64,000 nucleotides of DNA from Branchiostoma floridae (lineage: Eukaryota > Chordata > Leptocardii > Amphioxiformes > Branchiostomatidae): assembly GCF_000003815.2 (NCBI RefSeq), contig NC_049982.1, positions 7,545,849 to 7,609,848 of the forward strand, written 5' to 3'. Made by a program: the position numbers and the translations under genes. A model generated the notes under the pieces. It was not told the origin of the DNA. It did not search any database and was given only the letters and a program-made list of their open reading frames with translations. Numbering within the stretch: position 1 is the first letter of the stretch; every line of letters starts with the position of its first letter. Of the stretch, positions 12,819-22,659 are shown piece by piece.

Positions 12819-15402
12819 ATGGAGGACAAGAAGCCCCTGCCCATCCCCGTATATGCGGGACACCCGGCAGATCCTGGGACTGACTTCAAGGTACGAGAGG
12901 TTTTTTTTAATCATAGCTGTTATACTTTCTCTTACAGCCTTTATGTTTGATGAATGAAAGAAATAAGAGCGGTGTTGTTTTAATGCTATGCCAATTATGT
13001 CTCAATGAGTCTTTTGATAGTAAACGTAGTCATGTGGTCAAATCTAAGAAACCCGTATTGCATTTATTGAACGCCTTCTACACAGAATGTCTAATACGTT
13101 TGTAACTGTATACGTACGAGGAATTTGTTCGCATTAGATATGGACCTCATGTACACGTATCTTTTAACACGTGTGAATTTTATATACTTGAATATCCTTA
13201 GTATGTTATTTTTCCGTGTGCCATGTAGTTTTGTGCAGTTAGTATGCTATCAAGGATCACTGGAAGAATAGCTTCAATATATATTGTGAATCCGAATAAA
13301 CTCGAATTCAACGATTTTCGCCCCACCAGGACCTTGCTGCGTATCAGAAGAAGCTGAGGACCGGGCTTGTCGCGGGAGGTGTGCTCCTGGTGCTGCTGGT
13401 GACTGGAGCCACCCTGCTGGGCGTGTTTCTGTCCAGGGGCTCCAACAACATGTTAACGGTAAGTCGCTGCTCATACCTGTACATCCAATCTATACATCCA
13501 ATCAGATTTCAATTTTTGACGTACGTCGACTGTGAAAATAAATGGTAAAAATGAAACTAACTGCAATTAGTTGTGAAATGCTTAGTCAGGGTAGATGTCC
13601 AGACCACAAGAAACAGATACATGACCAAACATGTTGTAGAATGGAAATCGCCATCAGATGCGGTAAAAATAGTATAAAAGGCGACTGATGTGGTAAGGCC
13701 ATCCTCCGCCGCAAGCTTGTCAAGCTGGAGTATGTGGTGCACCGCAAATGGTAGCCATAGTCATTATACGGGTCTGTACCATCGAGATTCAGATCTACAT
13801 GTATTCTAACGTTGTGCCTGTCCCTCTCTGATACCGACAAACAGACCAACCGCAAGCTGGAGTGCGACGGTAAAGTCATCCAGGAGAAGATCGAAGTTGA
13901 TGTCGAGTTGAAGACCGAGACTTTCTACACCAAGAGTGAGGATGGAGAGACTGTCGTCATGTATGACACCAAAAATGTGAGACGTAGTTGCAAGATATTC
14001 TCTGATAATCATTGTCATTTTTACAGTTTACATGTACAATGTATATTTCGTAACTTGGTCTTATTTCTTTCTCCAGTAAAATGCGGTGCATTTCGGTGTT
14101 GGGATTCTTTCCTGTGCCAGGTACATCTCCAACATTGCGATATAACTTTAGAAGTTTATTTGCAAGTTCGTGCCCGAGGGCTAATTGCAAGTACATGGTA
14201 TGAACATAGTAGATAAACAAGTGACAATAAACAGTTATTAAACATTGTGCTTTTGTTCATAGGATCTTGCCGCATACAAGTTTTCCGGCCTCCATATCTG
14301 TTTCATCGTGGAGGACAGCACATACAGCGAGGAGGCTGCCGACATGCTGGCAAATGAAGTGGAGAACGAAGACGAGGTAAGGTTGCGACCGTGCTAGTTG
14401 TCTTTGTTGATTATCGCTGTGATTTTTTTAATATCAAAATATTATTTTCTTAGTATAAAACCCATAAACGTTATGTGAAAGCAAGTCTATTTCTTTGTTG
14501 TACAGCGCGAAACAGTAGAGGAGGCTGAGGCTAGCGAAGGACTGAACCTCACCTTGGATGAAAGTCGTGGAAGGGTGGACAGGTCAATCCTGAGCGACAA
14601 CATGCTTGACTTCTGTAAGTCCCATGAAGTCTACTGGGCCATCACTCGCCAAGTTCCCTCGGCTTCGGACAACGCGCCCGCGGCTGCTGATGACGGTAAG
14701 GCCAATTATTTCCGGCAGCGACGACTTATAACAGTGGACTGCTGACATATTCAAATGCCCTCAGGGAGGAGTTAGGGAGGTGTCGGTGATAGTGTTTTCT
14801 TTGTTTTCAAGACAACACAACTGTAACGAAAAATATAGAAGATTTTTTATGAGGATCTTGTCCTATCAATAGGAAAGTCTAGTGTGTTAAAAGTCAGAGC
14901 GATACGTTTCGACCAGTTTAAGACTTGTCGCTGCTGTACAATAGGAAGTTTTGGGATAGCGATGCAGTTTGAATGTTCAATACCCACCAGCAAATACATT
15001 GATATAAGTTTAAAATCTACATGTAAACAGACTCAAGTTTTGGTTTGTGTAAAATGAAAATTCACTTTTCTTATATACTGTATCATCTAGTGCATACATG
15101 CAAGTAATGTAGATGCGAGACGAATGTATGCTGCTGATTTATTTGATTTATATGATTTATTCGCTTTCTTGTGTGTTTATTCGTATCTTTGCTTTGTCCT
15201 ATAATTTCAGATAACTTGACATGCAGATTTAACTGGTTTGTTGCTTGTTTCAGGTGCAAGGAGCCGTAAGAAGCGACTTTCCTGCCGCGGGTATTGGGGT
15301 TGTCGGTGTCTGTATTACTACTACTGGGGCTGGTGGCGCCGCTGCTACTACTCCTGCCGCTACTGGTACCCGTGTTTGGGACAGTGGCCGTACGGCAAGT
15401 AA
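12819..15402 (+). CDS. BRICHOS-domain type II membrane proprotein with Cys/aromatic-rich C-terminal peptide
   Basis: Six exons: 12819-12890, 13330-13458, 13845-13976, 14263-14376, 14506-14695, 15254-15402; all GT-AG and in phase, 261 residues. Seen in order: short cytosolic tail; one hydrophobic segment (about residues 34-57, LVAGGVLLVLLVTGATLLGV); linker; BRICHOS domain (about 68-205) with the hallmark pair VVMYDTKN..AYK....CFI and a second Cys before the HEVYW block; then an RSRKKR furin-type site (215-220). The last 41 residues hold six Cys, many Tyr/Trp and six Arg (LSCRGYWGCRC... WGWWRRC...). BRICHOS proteins are proproteins; the domain acts as a chaperone for a beta-prone released peptide (chondromodulin, SP-C, ITM2 and the annelid arenicins share this layout). 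Function of this tail is inference: antimicrobial or extracellular signalling peptide. Chondromodulin/tenomodulin kinship is the main alternative. Confidence 0.88.
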
Positions 15403-15707
15403 AGTCACATGAGAGTCCTGTCCATCCGTGCAACCAGCACGTCCGGAGGATGGGTGATGAAAGTTAGATGATGCGCACTTACTGTCATGTCCTTTTCAAG
15501 GACGTGTTTACAAGATATTGCAGTGAATTTTAGTACCAGGGAAACACAAACGCGAGATTAGGTTTGTGTCTTTTGTTACTGCATATTTTAGATGTTTAAG
15601 TTTGCAGATGGAATGTAATATCACAATGCTTTGATACTAGTATACTTTTTAAAAGGAGACTAGACATCACAAGACTAGACTTGTATATGACTGCCGGTAC
15701 ATTTGCC

Positions 15708-15713
15708 AATAAA
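15708..15713 (+). terminator. Polyadenylation signal of the BRICHOS gene
   Basis: AATAAA about 305 bases after the stop codon, the first in the 3' flank. Confidence 0.6.
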
Positions 15714-16139
15714 TAGATAGATAACTGTTACTGTTTTTTGTGATAACACATGTATACGTACTAGCCGCTCCTGTAGCCGATCCTACAAGAAGTAGCCGTT
15801 TGAATTCTTGTTTTTCATTCATGTGAAGCTTGGGGATGGGGGATAAGAAAATGCATGGTAAAGCGATAATATTATATGTACTTTGTGAATAAGGTTCGAA
15901 CAGTATTTTATGGTTTCTTCAATAAAAATGGTGACAGATTTTAAGACTTGGTGTGTGTCGTCCTTACATGTAGATCAGCCGTATTCTTAAGTTAGTATTT
16001 CATTAAAAATTTTGGAATAGATTCCAATGAGACTATTTTGTGGACATTTACACATGTTCATCGGAAAACTCACTCCCCTAGCCAGTGTTTACACAATCTC
16101 TCGCTGGTTGGGGTTAATAACCCCCTCCTTGCGGCAACT

Positions 16140-16445
16140 GTAGGGCCGGCCGCTAGGAGCGCCGGCCGCTATACCCCCAAGGTTCGCTTGACCTGCATAA
16201 TTTTCACCAATTATTTTAGGAATTATGGGTTCAACACTTTGTCTGTAGAACTCTGAAAGCACAAGGCATGTTTTAGATATATCGACACTGTGTAAAGACT
16301 GGGATCCATTAAGTTACGGTATACTCTTTCCAGCAAATTCTAGAATACAATTTAGTAAGATTTGCTTATGCGTCAAGTCACAGAAAGGTATGTCAGGTCA
16401 CCCCTGCTATAAGGCGGCAAATAAAGACATCAAACTAACAGCATT
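16140..16445 (+). pseudogene. Orphan 3' UTR of the secreted-peptide family
   Basis: This stretch aligns by eye with the last (3' UTR) exons of copies A, C and D: GGTTCGCTTGA, CTCTTTCCAG, TAGAATA, AGATATGTCAGGTCACC-like text, then CTATAAGGCGGCAAATAAAG. No signal-peptide exon or mature-peptide exon is found between the BRICHOS gene and here. It is therefore the remnant of a deleted copy, lying immediately downstream of the BRICHOS gene and followed by the same alpha block that follows intact copies. Confidence 0.65.
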
Positions 16446-16573
16446 ACGTTTTTTTTTGTGTGTATTTTCTGTGTATATAGCTGAAGCCCTTTTTTTTTAG
16501 TTTTCTATAAAACTCGGCGTCCTTGGCGTTGCGTTACTTGAAAATCAGACATTTCCATTGATTATCATGCATT

Positions 16574-16806
16574 CAGAATAGGGACATACGTTGCGAAAAG
16601 CAAAGAACAGATAGTGGTAACAGTTCTTTACTGCTAGCGGGTGAGTGATATAAAAAAATGTTGACAAGATAACTCCACTCACGTTCTGGACACAAGAATC
16701 TCATCTTTGAAACTGTTGTCTAAACTTTCGTGCTTTTGTACTTCGTTTTGGGCAGACTGTCAAGGGAGTGTTGAGAGAAATGTCACATGTCATGTGTTGA
16801 GTCAGC
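16574..16806 (+). repeat. Alpha block, copy 1 (3' flank of peptide-gene units)
   Basis: Shared text includes AGATAGTGGTAACAG, TCTGGACACAA, AACTGTTGTCTAAACTTTCG and GGCAGACTG. Further copies are at about 22215-22445, 26590-26720 (partial), 27020-27257, 40363-40585, 43671-43893 and 57026-57240. In A, C and D the block begins roughly 140-180 bases past the polyadenylation signal. This copy ends in TGAGTCAGC (16798-16806), an AP-1/Maf-like motif, also present at 27249-27257. Confidence 0.75.
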
Positions 16807-16924
16807 TTTACAAGTAAGAAATTAATGTATTTGTGAAATTATCTTTAAGTTGGAGTTGTTACTGAACTTTTGCATTTTCGTGCCGTCGAGTTTTTCCCCC
16901 GCGTCTCATACGGTTACGTTCATG

Positions 16925-17050
16925 TCCCAGTGGCGAACGCGGTAGCGCAACCCCACTTGACCATATATGAATCGAATTCCATCAATCCGTACATGAGCGA
17001 GGCCGCGTTGTACTACTAGCTAACGAAAAAGGGTCATGCTTCGTCCTCAG
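16925..17050 (+). repeat. Beta block, copy 1
   Basis: Contains CTTGACCATATATGAATCGA, ATCCGTACATGAGC and CTAACGAAAAAGGGTCATGC. Related text recurs at about 32000-32170 and 40650-41035, always between an alpha block and a gamma block or just before gamma. Confidence 0.65.
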
Positions 17051-17221
17051 GCTGAGCAGATTGAGATATCTTGTTGACACTTTGAATATCGCTCGCCCTG
17101 GTAGCAACTGTTACCACTATCTGTCAATTTGCTTTCGCAACGGATCACCCCACACTGACGTTGACTACTTCACATTTACCCCCTTAGTCAGGATTTTGGT
17201 TCTGATGAATCATAGGTTTCT

Positions 17222-17410
17222 TTTCTTATCAGAGAAGGAACCTTGACTGAAAACAAGTTGGTGTTAAACTTTAACCTCATGACGAAACTCGTGAAGCCAT
17301 GCATATCCCTTTTACCTGGAGAACAGCTTGTGAGTCAGACCTTAGGTTTATTCTGACTATTCTGAAGGATATGACACACACGCCTTCACACAGGTGTCCA
17401 CAGGTAGGAG
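17222..17410 (+). repeat. Gamma block, copy 1 (upstream of peptide gene A)
   Basis: Conserved features: CTTATCAGA, TTGGTGTTAAACTT, GACGAAACTCGTGAAGCCATG, TTTATTCTGACTATTCTG and a terminal CCACAG|GTAGGA that resembles a splice donor. Other copies: 27796-27975, 32236-32419 (directly upstream of the P450 start) and 41288-41479. Probably an upstream regulatory segment or noncoding first exon carried along in each duplication. Confidence 0.7.
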
Positions 17411-17879
17411 TCTTTAGCAGGATTTTCATTCACTCTGGTTTGCATTACGTCAGCAGAAAGGTAGTGGATATATAGATCATTTTCATGTGACGTCACAGTC
17501 GCGTTCGAACGTTCGAACGGCCATGTTGGATGATAAGCTGCTCGATCTCCACACGGCTGTACAAAGGAATCTGTTTGGTGGATTATTGGACTCCCACTGC
17601 ATTTTAAAATCCCATCTCCATGTAATAAAGGCTAACTGTCTCTGTACCTTTGACTGTAGAAACTTGGTGCAATTGACTATAAACTCTACTTGACTTCGCT
17701 CTTGTTGTCTTCTTGGCCCCCCGGTTAGACCCCAAATGGCTGCCGACATAGTGTGTCCATTTTGTAATTGGCGAAACCTGTTCCTCTGGGTTTTTTTCAG
17801 GTCTGTTTTTTTTTCGGATTGGTCCAAGAAGAAAAAAATGTTTTGCACCCGTATGATGTACTGGTCCCTACACCTAACT

Positions 17880-18065
17880 GTTGGTATACCATACTATGTG
17901 TGTTTAGTCCTATGTTCAACTTTCCTGGCCACTTTGATTTCATACTGAAGGCAACTTTTTTTTTTGGCCAAACTTTTTTTTATTCGCTCGCTCGCATCAG
18001 TTTTGGAGTTACCGGAGGATGTCATCCATATAATCAAATCAACATGGTCTTATTTGCACAATGAG
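17880..18065 (+). repeat. Dispersed repeat with CTCGCATCA-TTTTGG end
   Basis: Shares GTGTGTTTAGTC, a T-rich tract and CTCGCATCAGTTTTGGAG followed by GGAGGATG with 39770-39930 (P450 intron 6). The end of it recurs at 46340-46430. Noncoding interspersed repeat. Confidence 0.5.
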
Positions 18066-18109
18066 CATATACGTTTCCCACGTCAGAGGTTGAACTTTTA
18101 CCTCAAGTC

Positions 18110-19294
18110 AAGTCAAGTGTAGTGACAGGTTAACCGGTTAGACAACATCTTCAGACAGGGTGTGACACGGGCAGGTCAGCGCTGGAAGCTTGAAGATCTC
18201 TAACTTTGTCACCAACTTTGTCTCACAGGTGGGAATATATTTACTGTGTAGGTTCTAGTTGAAGAAATGAAGGTTGTCTTCTGTCGCAGTGAGCAGGGTT
18301 TGAAAAGCTTCATAGCATGCAAGTTACCACGCACACATATGCGTAACTATTATTGTAGAAAATATGTAACGACCAAACCTTAGCCTCAGGGAATTCTTCT
18401 GGTTTTCATAATGGCGATACGATCGAATGTTTATCTTGTTCTCAATTTAGCGTATTGGGGGAGAATACAATAACGTTACGGTGTCGAGGTGATGTACAAG
18501 TTGGTGGGGTTAAGACGTTGTAGTCCAACTTTGTCGCAGTATGGCTGAAAATACGTAGTTTGGGTTGTTACATTTTGCACTAGACTGTGTTTACAAAATC
18601 TCTCACTGGCTGGGTTTATTGAGGGGGACGGAAACTGTCGGGCTAGGAGAGCGTTTTTAGTCAGGCTATGGTTACTTACGAAGTAGTTGAGTCAGACAGT
18701 ACCTCAGGCCGAAAGACAAGTCGTATGAAGCTCGTTGGGTGAACTACGCGTGAGTTCTCCAAATTACGTCGCGCCTTGTCAAACAACGTCATAGTTGGCT
18801 GAAGCACGCCATAGCTCAGTTTTGACCGGGGTAGAAAACCATTCACACGGAGTCAGAGTTGAAGAAGCGCCCAATCTTGCCCCTTGTGAGGCAATTGCAA
18901 GTGGATAGTGAGGGCAGCTGGATACTGGGGTAGACTGTGTAACGCAAACTCCGCTGTATAGGGCTGTAGCTAGTCTAGTCCTCCGTGCGCAGCCTATATG
19001 ATAGGAGTGTACATAACGTTATATAGTCGCCCAGGGTAGCGGTAACAGATGTCCGGGTATTCAACCATCGGCAAGAGCGTTAGATCGTCGAATGCCTTTT
19101 CTCTGAAAGCATATGGATCAAGACCTATTATTGCAACTCTGTCCTGATATCTAGCCTTGGCTACATCACTATATCATTCACAGTACGGAGACAAAACAAC
19201 ACACTTGAACCCGCCGCAAGTAACTTTGGTAGCGCCGTTCTGTGTTCTATATATCCAGGTTATCATCCAACATGGCGCCCACGCGTGGCGAAGC
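18110..19294. other. Intergenic, nothing coding recognised
   Basis: Contains fragments resembling the dispersed ACTAGACTGTGT... and CTGTGTAACGCAAACTCCGC repeat ends (18580-18650 and 18933-18955). No gene or promoter could be supported. Confidence 0.4.
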
Positions 19295-19554
19295 GGTTTT
19301 TCAATGTTCTGTGAAAACGATCTATATGCATGTCACAGTAGAGATCACGATCCAGTAGAATCGTCAATTCTCCTAGGAGAGATCGCGATCGGAGCTGGTC
19401 CTAGGGCCAACTCTGATCGGGGTCGGTTTTTCAATGTTCTGTGAAAACGATCTATATGCATGTCACAGTAGAGATCACGATCCAGTAGAATCGTCAATTC
19501 TCCTAGGAGAGATCGCGATCGGAGCTGGTCCTAGGGCCAACTCTGATCGGGGTC
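19295..19554. repeat. Perfect 130-bp tandem duplication rich in palindromes
   Basis: Bases 19295-19424 and 19425-19554 are identical, a head-to-tail duplication with no mismatch. Each unit contains TCTCCTAGGAGA, GATCGCGATC and CCTAGG palindromes. The following 19555-19740 continues with further inverted versions of the same words (CTCCTAGGAGAATCGG and its complement), so the whole 450 bases can fold extensively. Confidence 0.9.
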
Positions 19555-20326
19555 TCTCCCAGGAGAATCGGTGATTCTACTAGTATAGATTGCGATCGGG
19601 GTCTCTCCTAGGGCCAACTCAAATGATACTAAGATGTGGGAAGCAGACTGCGATCGGGATCTCTCCTAGGAGAATCGGCGATTCTACTAGGAGAGACCCC
19701 GATCGGAGTTGGCCCTAGGACCAGGCCCGATCCAAACTGAAATGATACTAAGATATAGGAAACAGCAATACTTTTTTTTTTTATAAACAATGATTTTATT
19801 TAGAGATTTATCGTGATCAATACCAGCTAGATCCCTCTAGTGTCAGGATATTTGATTTTTTGGTCACTTTCTAAGGTATTTTACAACAGGGTTTGAAGAA
19901 GATTCAGTTCGTACATGTTATTACGGGTACATGTAGGTAGGTAGATAGGTCACACGAGAATCGGAATGACTGGGAATTCGTAGTCTAAACTAGAAATTCT
20001 CAATGCAATCCAGATATTTGTGTCTATTCTTGTGGCCGTCAAGAATATTTTTGCCTTGATCAAAACTTTCGAGTTGCATTTGACGTGGGGAAATGTCGAA
20101 CGGCATACAACCGCATTCTAAGGCATTCCAACATTATTCGAAACATTCTGATCTCATTCGATGGAGAACCGACCGGCCACAACAATGAACACAGATATCT
20201 CGAATGCAGAATTTAATGAATGTACTACGAATACCCAGCAATATACACGAATTTTCATTCAGACAGCGTTCTGGCCCATTGCGCCTCTCGTGTGAAGACG
20301 TACTAGGTCCATTTCTGTCGAGCACG

Positions 20327-21270
20327 ATGAAGACGACTCTGGTGTTTCTTCTTGTTGTCCTGATCATCTCTGCCGAGATGATGACCACGGAGAGCTGTGG
20401 AGATGGTGCCGGTTACGGAGGTGGTGACGATTGGCTCGACATAGTACGTTGTATTTTCCGTCCGTATTGCGTTGTGAATGTGTATGTGAATGTGTCAAGG
20501 TGCACTCTCACTGACGTGCGGCACTGTTGCGTTTCTAGATTAAATGAACATGTTATTGGAAATCGCAGCGTTGTCATTTTATGAAAAATCACTGGAAAAT
20601 GATAAAATGCCCCAAAATGAGATACGTAATGAAAGGATTCCCCTTATGATGATGAATTATATGTTACAGATTTTGTAAATAACCTTGAAAGACTTTTACA
20701 GTAAAAGAAAGGACCCAAATGAACGGATACGAACCATATACCAGATTTGACTCGATCGATTATGTGTTTTGCACCATGTATGTGTCATCCTGTATGTATA
20801 GCGATGTATGTTTATAGGTTTATTCAACAATTGTGAAATTTCTCAAATGAAAATGTTTGATATTTCATACGTTTTTGTATGACGCGGAGTACGGACGTGA
20901 TGATGGTGCCTACAAACGTGATTTATTTTTTTTATTCTGTTTTCTTTAGCCAGGGTAGCCCAGCTCAGTGTATCACACTGCTTTACAGTGGGGCCCTGGA
21001 TAACACATAGTACATGACACATCAACAAAATACATAACATACAAATAATATATACAAAGACCGTTTTCCATAATCATACTTCAGCCCGGTGGTGGTGAGG
21101 CCAGAGACAAACGTGATGATGGTGGTTACGGACACGGAGGTGATGATGGTGGTTACGGACACGGAGGTGATGATGGTGGTTACGGACACGGAGGTCATGA
21201 TGGTGGCTACGGACACGGAGGTGATGATGGTGGCTACGGACACGGAGGTGATGATCGTGGCTGGCTTTGA
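20327..21270 (+). CDS. Secreted peptide gene, copy A: signal peptide plus DDGGYGHGG repeats
   Basis: Family not recognised. Two coding exons, 20327-20443 and 21085-21270, joined in phase 0 across a GTACGT donor and TTCAG acceptor: 100 residues. Residues 1-16 are a clear signal peptide (MKTTLVFLLVVLIISA), followed by EMMTTESCG and a Gly/Asp stretch. Exon 2 gives PGGGEARDKR, a dibasic KR, then five 9-residue repeats DDGGYGHGG (one starts HDGG) and the end DDRGWL. Gly/Tyr/His-rich repeats are known from several invertebrate and plant antimicrobial peptides and from structural secreted proteins; which applies is inference. The stop is 22 bases before a further donor (21292/21293), leading to a noncoding last exon at 21653. 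Unspliced, the frame runs instead into a Cys-containing tail starting VRCIF. Start codon context GAGCACGATGA is shared by all four copies. Confidence 0.78.
20930..21010 (-). repeat. Short interspersed repeat in intron 1 of copy A
   Basis: A T-rich tract followed by CCAGGGTAGCCCAGCTCAG and a CAGTGGGGCCCTGG end; an apparently inverted SINE/LINE tail with A-rich 3' end on the minus strand. No coding content. Confidence 0.4.
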
Positions 21271-21652
21271 TGGTGATTTCCACTAAAGCCAGGTACGTCC
21301 GGGCAGGCCGGAAGTTTCCCATTACCCTGTCTTGCAGAGATAATTCGAGATCCTCAACCAAGAACCAAAAAAAGACATTGATGTACATGCACACGATTTA
21401 AAAGCATTTCCAGACTTAAAAGCTGAAGACGTAATTTAAGTTTTCTAATGATCAAGTGCCTGGTGTACGCAAATGTAATTGATCATACACCTTTGATTAT
21501 CTCAATCTTATTAACGTTTATTTCGGTATTTATTCAAGTTTTCATTTAAATGATTGCATTACGTCCGCTAAGACTAACAGGATTTCTAAAGCATCTTCAA
21601 GTTCAATGTATACAGCTCATGGTTTTTCTTATTTCTTTATGTATTTGTGCAG

Positions 21653-22077
21653 GGCAGTCGGGGTGAACGTCAGGTGCCCTCCGCGTGGTCACTGAAGCTG
21701 TCAAGAATTTCTCCGGCGTATTACAATTCCCTTGTTAACATCATTGCTGCTAGCTGAAGCTTTCCCGATCTGAAATGAAATGTGTAATATCATAAGGGTG
21801 TAAGGGTTCGCTTGAGGGCTATAATTTTTCTCCAAATCTTTTAGGAACAATGGCAAACTAGAGATTCAAGACATTGTGTTTAGAACTCTGAAAACATGTG
21901 GCTTGCTTCAGATATCTCAACACCGTAAACACATCACTTGGAACCATCCATTTTTGCTACACTCTTTCTAGTTAAGTTTTAGAATATAAATTTAGTTTAG
22001 TAGAATTCGCATGTGCGTAAGTCACGGAAGGAGACGTCAGGTTACCTCGCGGCCCGGGCTATTGGATGCCAAATAAA
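21653..22077 (+). other. Copy A last exon (3' UTR) with polyadenylation signal
   Basis: Starts after TGTGCAG at 21652 and ends near AATAAA at 22072-22077. The first 60 bases (GGCAGTCGGGGTGA... GTGCCCTCCGCGTGGTCACTG) closely match the equivalent exons of C (43218) and D (56468), a stronger match than between their mature-peptide exons. Read in phase 0 directly after exon 1 it would stay open, starting GSRGERQVPSAW. Confidence 0.65.
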
Positions 22078-22214
22078 GACTAGAAACGAATAGCATGACG
22101 TTTGGTCTTCGTTTTGCTGTGTCTTTTCTTGTGTACAATATCTTAGCATGTCATTCTATTTTAGATTAAACTTGCGTTTCTTCTAATCATTTGGCCATTT
22201 CCGGTGGTATCATA

Positions 22215-22445
22215 CATTCATATCATAGTAGAGACATCCATTACGTAAAAGAAGGTGAACAGATAGTGGTAATATTTGCTGGGGCGAGGGATAGTTAACA
22301 GACTGCTGACAAGATAACTATCACAACATTCTGGACACAAGGTGCTGCATAATGGTGTCAAGTATCTCTCTAACTGTTGTCTAAACTTTCGTGATATTCT
22401 ACTTCGGTTGGGCAGACTGCCAGGGGAGAGTTGAGGGAAATACCA
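22215..22445 (+). repeat. Alpha block, copy 2
   Basis: Begins about 140 bases past the copy A polyadenylation signal. Shares AGATAGTGGTAA, GACAAGATAACTATCACAAC, CTAAACTTTCGTG and GGGCAGACTGCCA with the other alpha blocks and is closest by eye to the one at 40363. Confidence 0.75.
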
Positions 22446-22659
22446 TATCCTTGTGGCGTAAATTTGAACTCTCACTGCACTTGGGGCAAAGTTTCCGCAC
22501 TGCGGGGTTCGTAGATGACTCAACGGATTTCATAGATAAAGAACTAGAACGAATTTTCTTGAAAATTTCGTGTATTTTGTTGTCTTCTAAGTCATACTTT
22601 TACGTATTGCGCAATATCTTAATTATTAAAAATCGCGAAAATAACAAAACAGTGCCACA

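Noticed and set aside
17483-17848. 121-codon minus-strand ORF
   Set aside because: No domain or composition of a real protein; overlaps an interspersed noncoding repeat.
21022-21394. Minus-strand ORFs rich in HHHHLRVR and SVTTII repeats
   Set aside because: Antisense shadows of the copy A DDGGYGHGG repeat exon.
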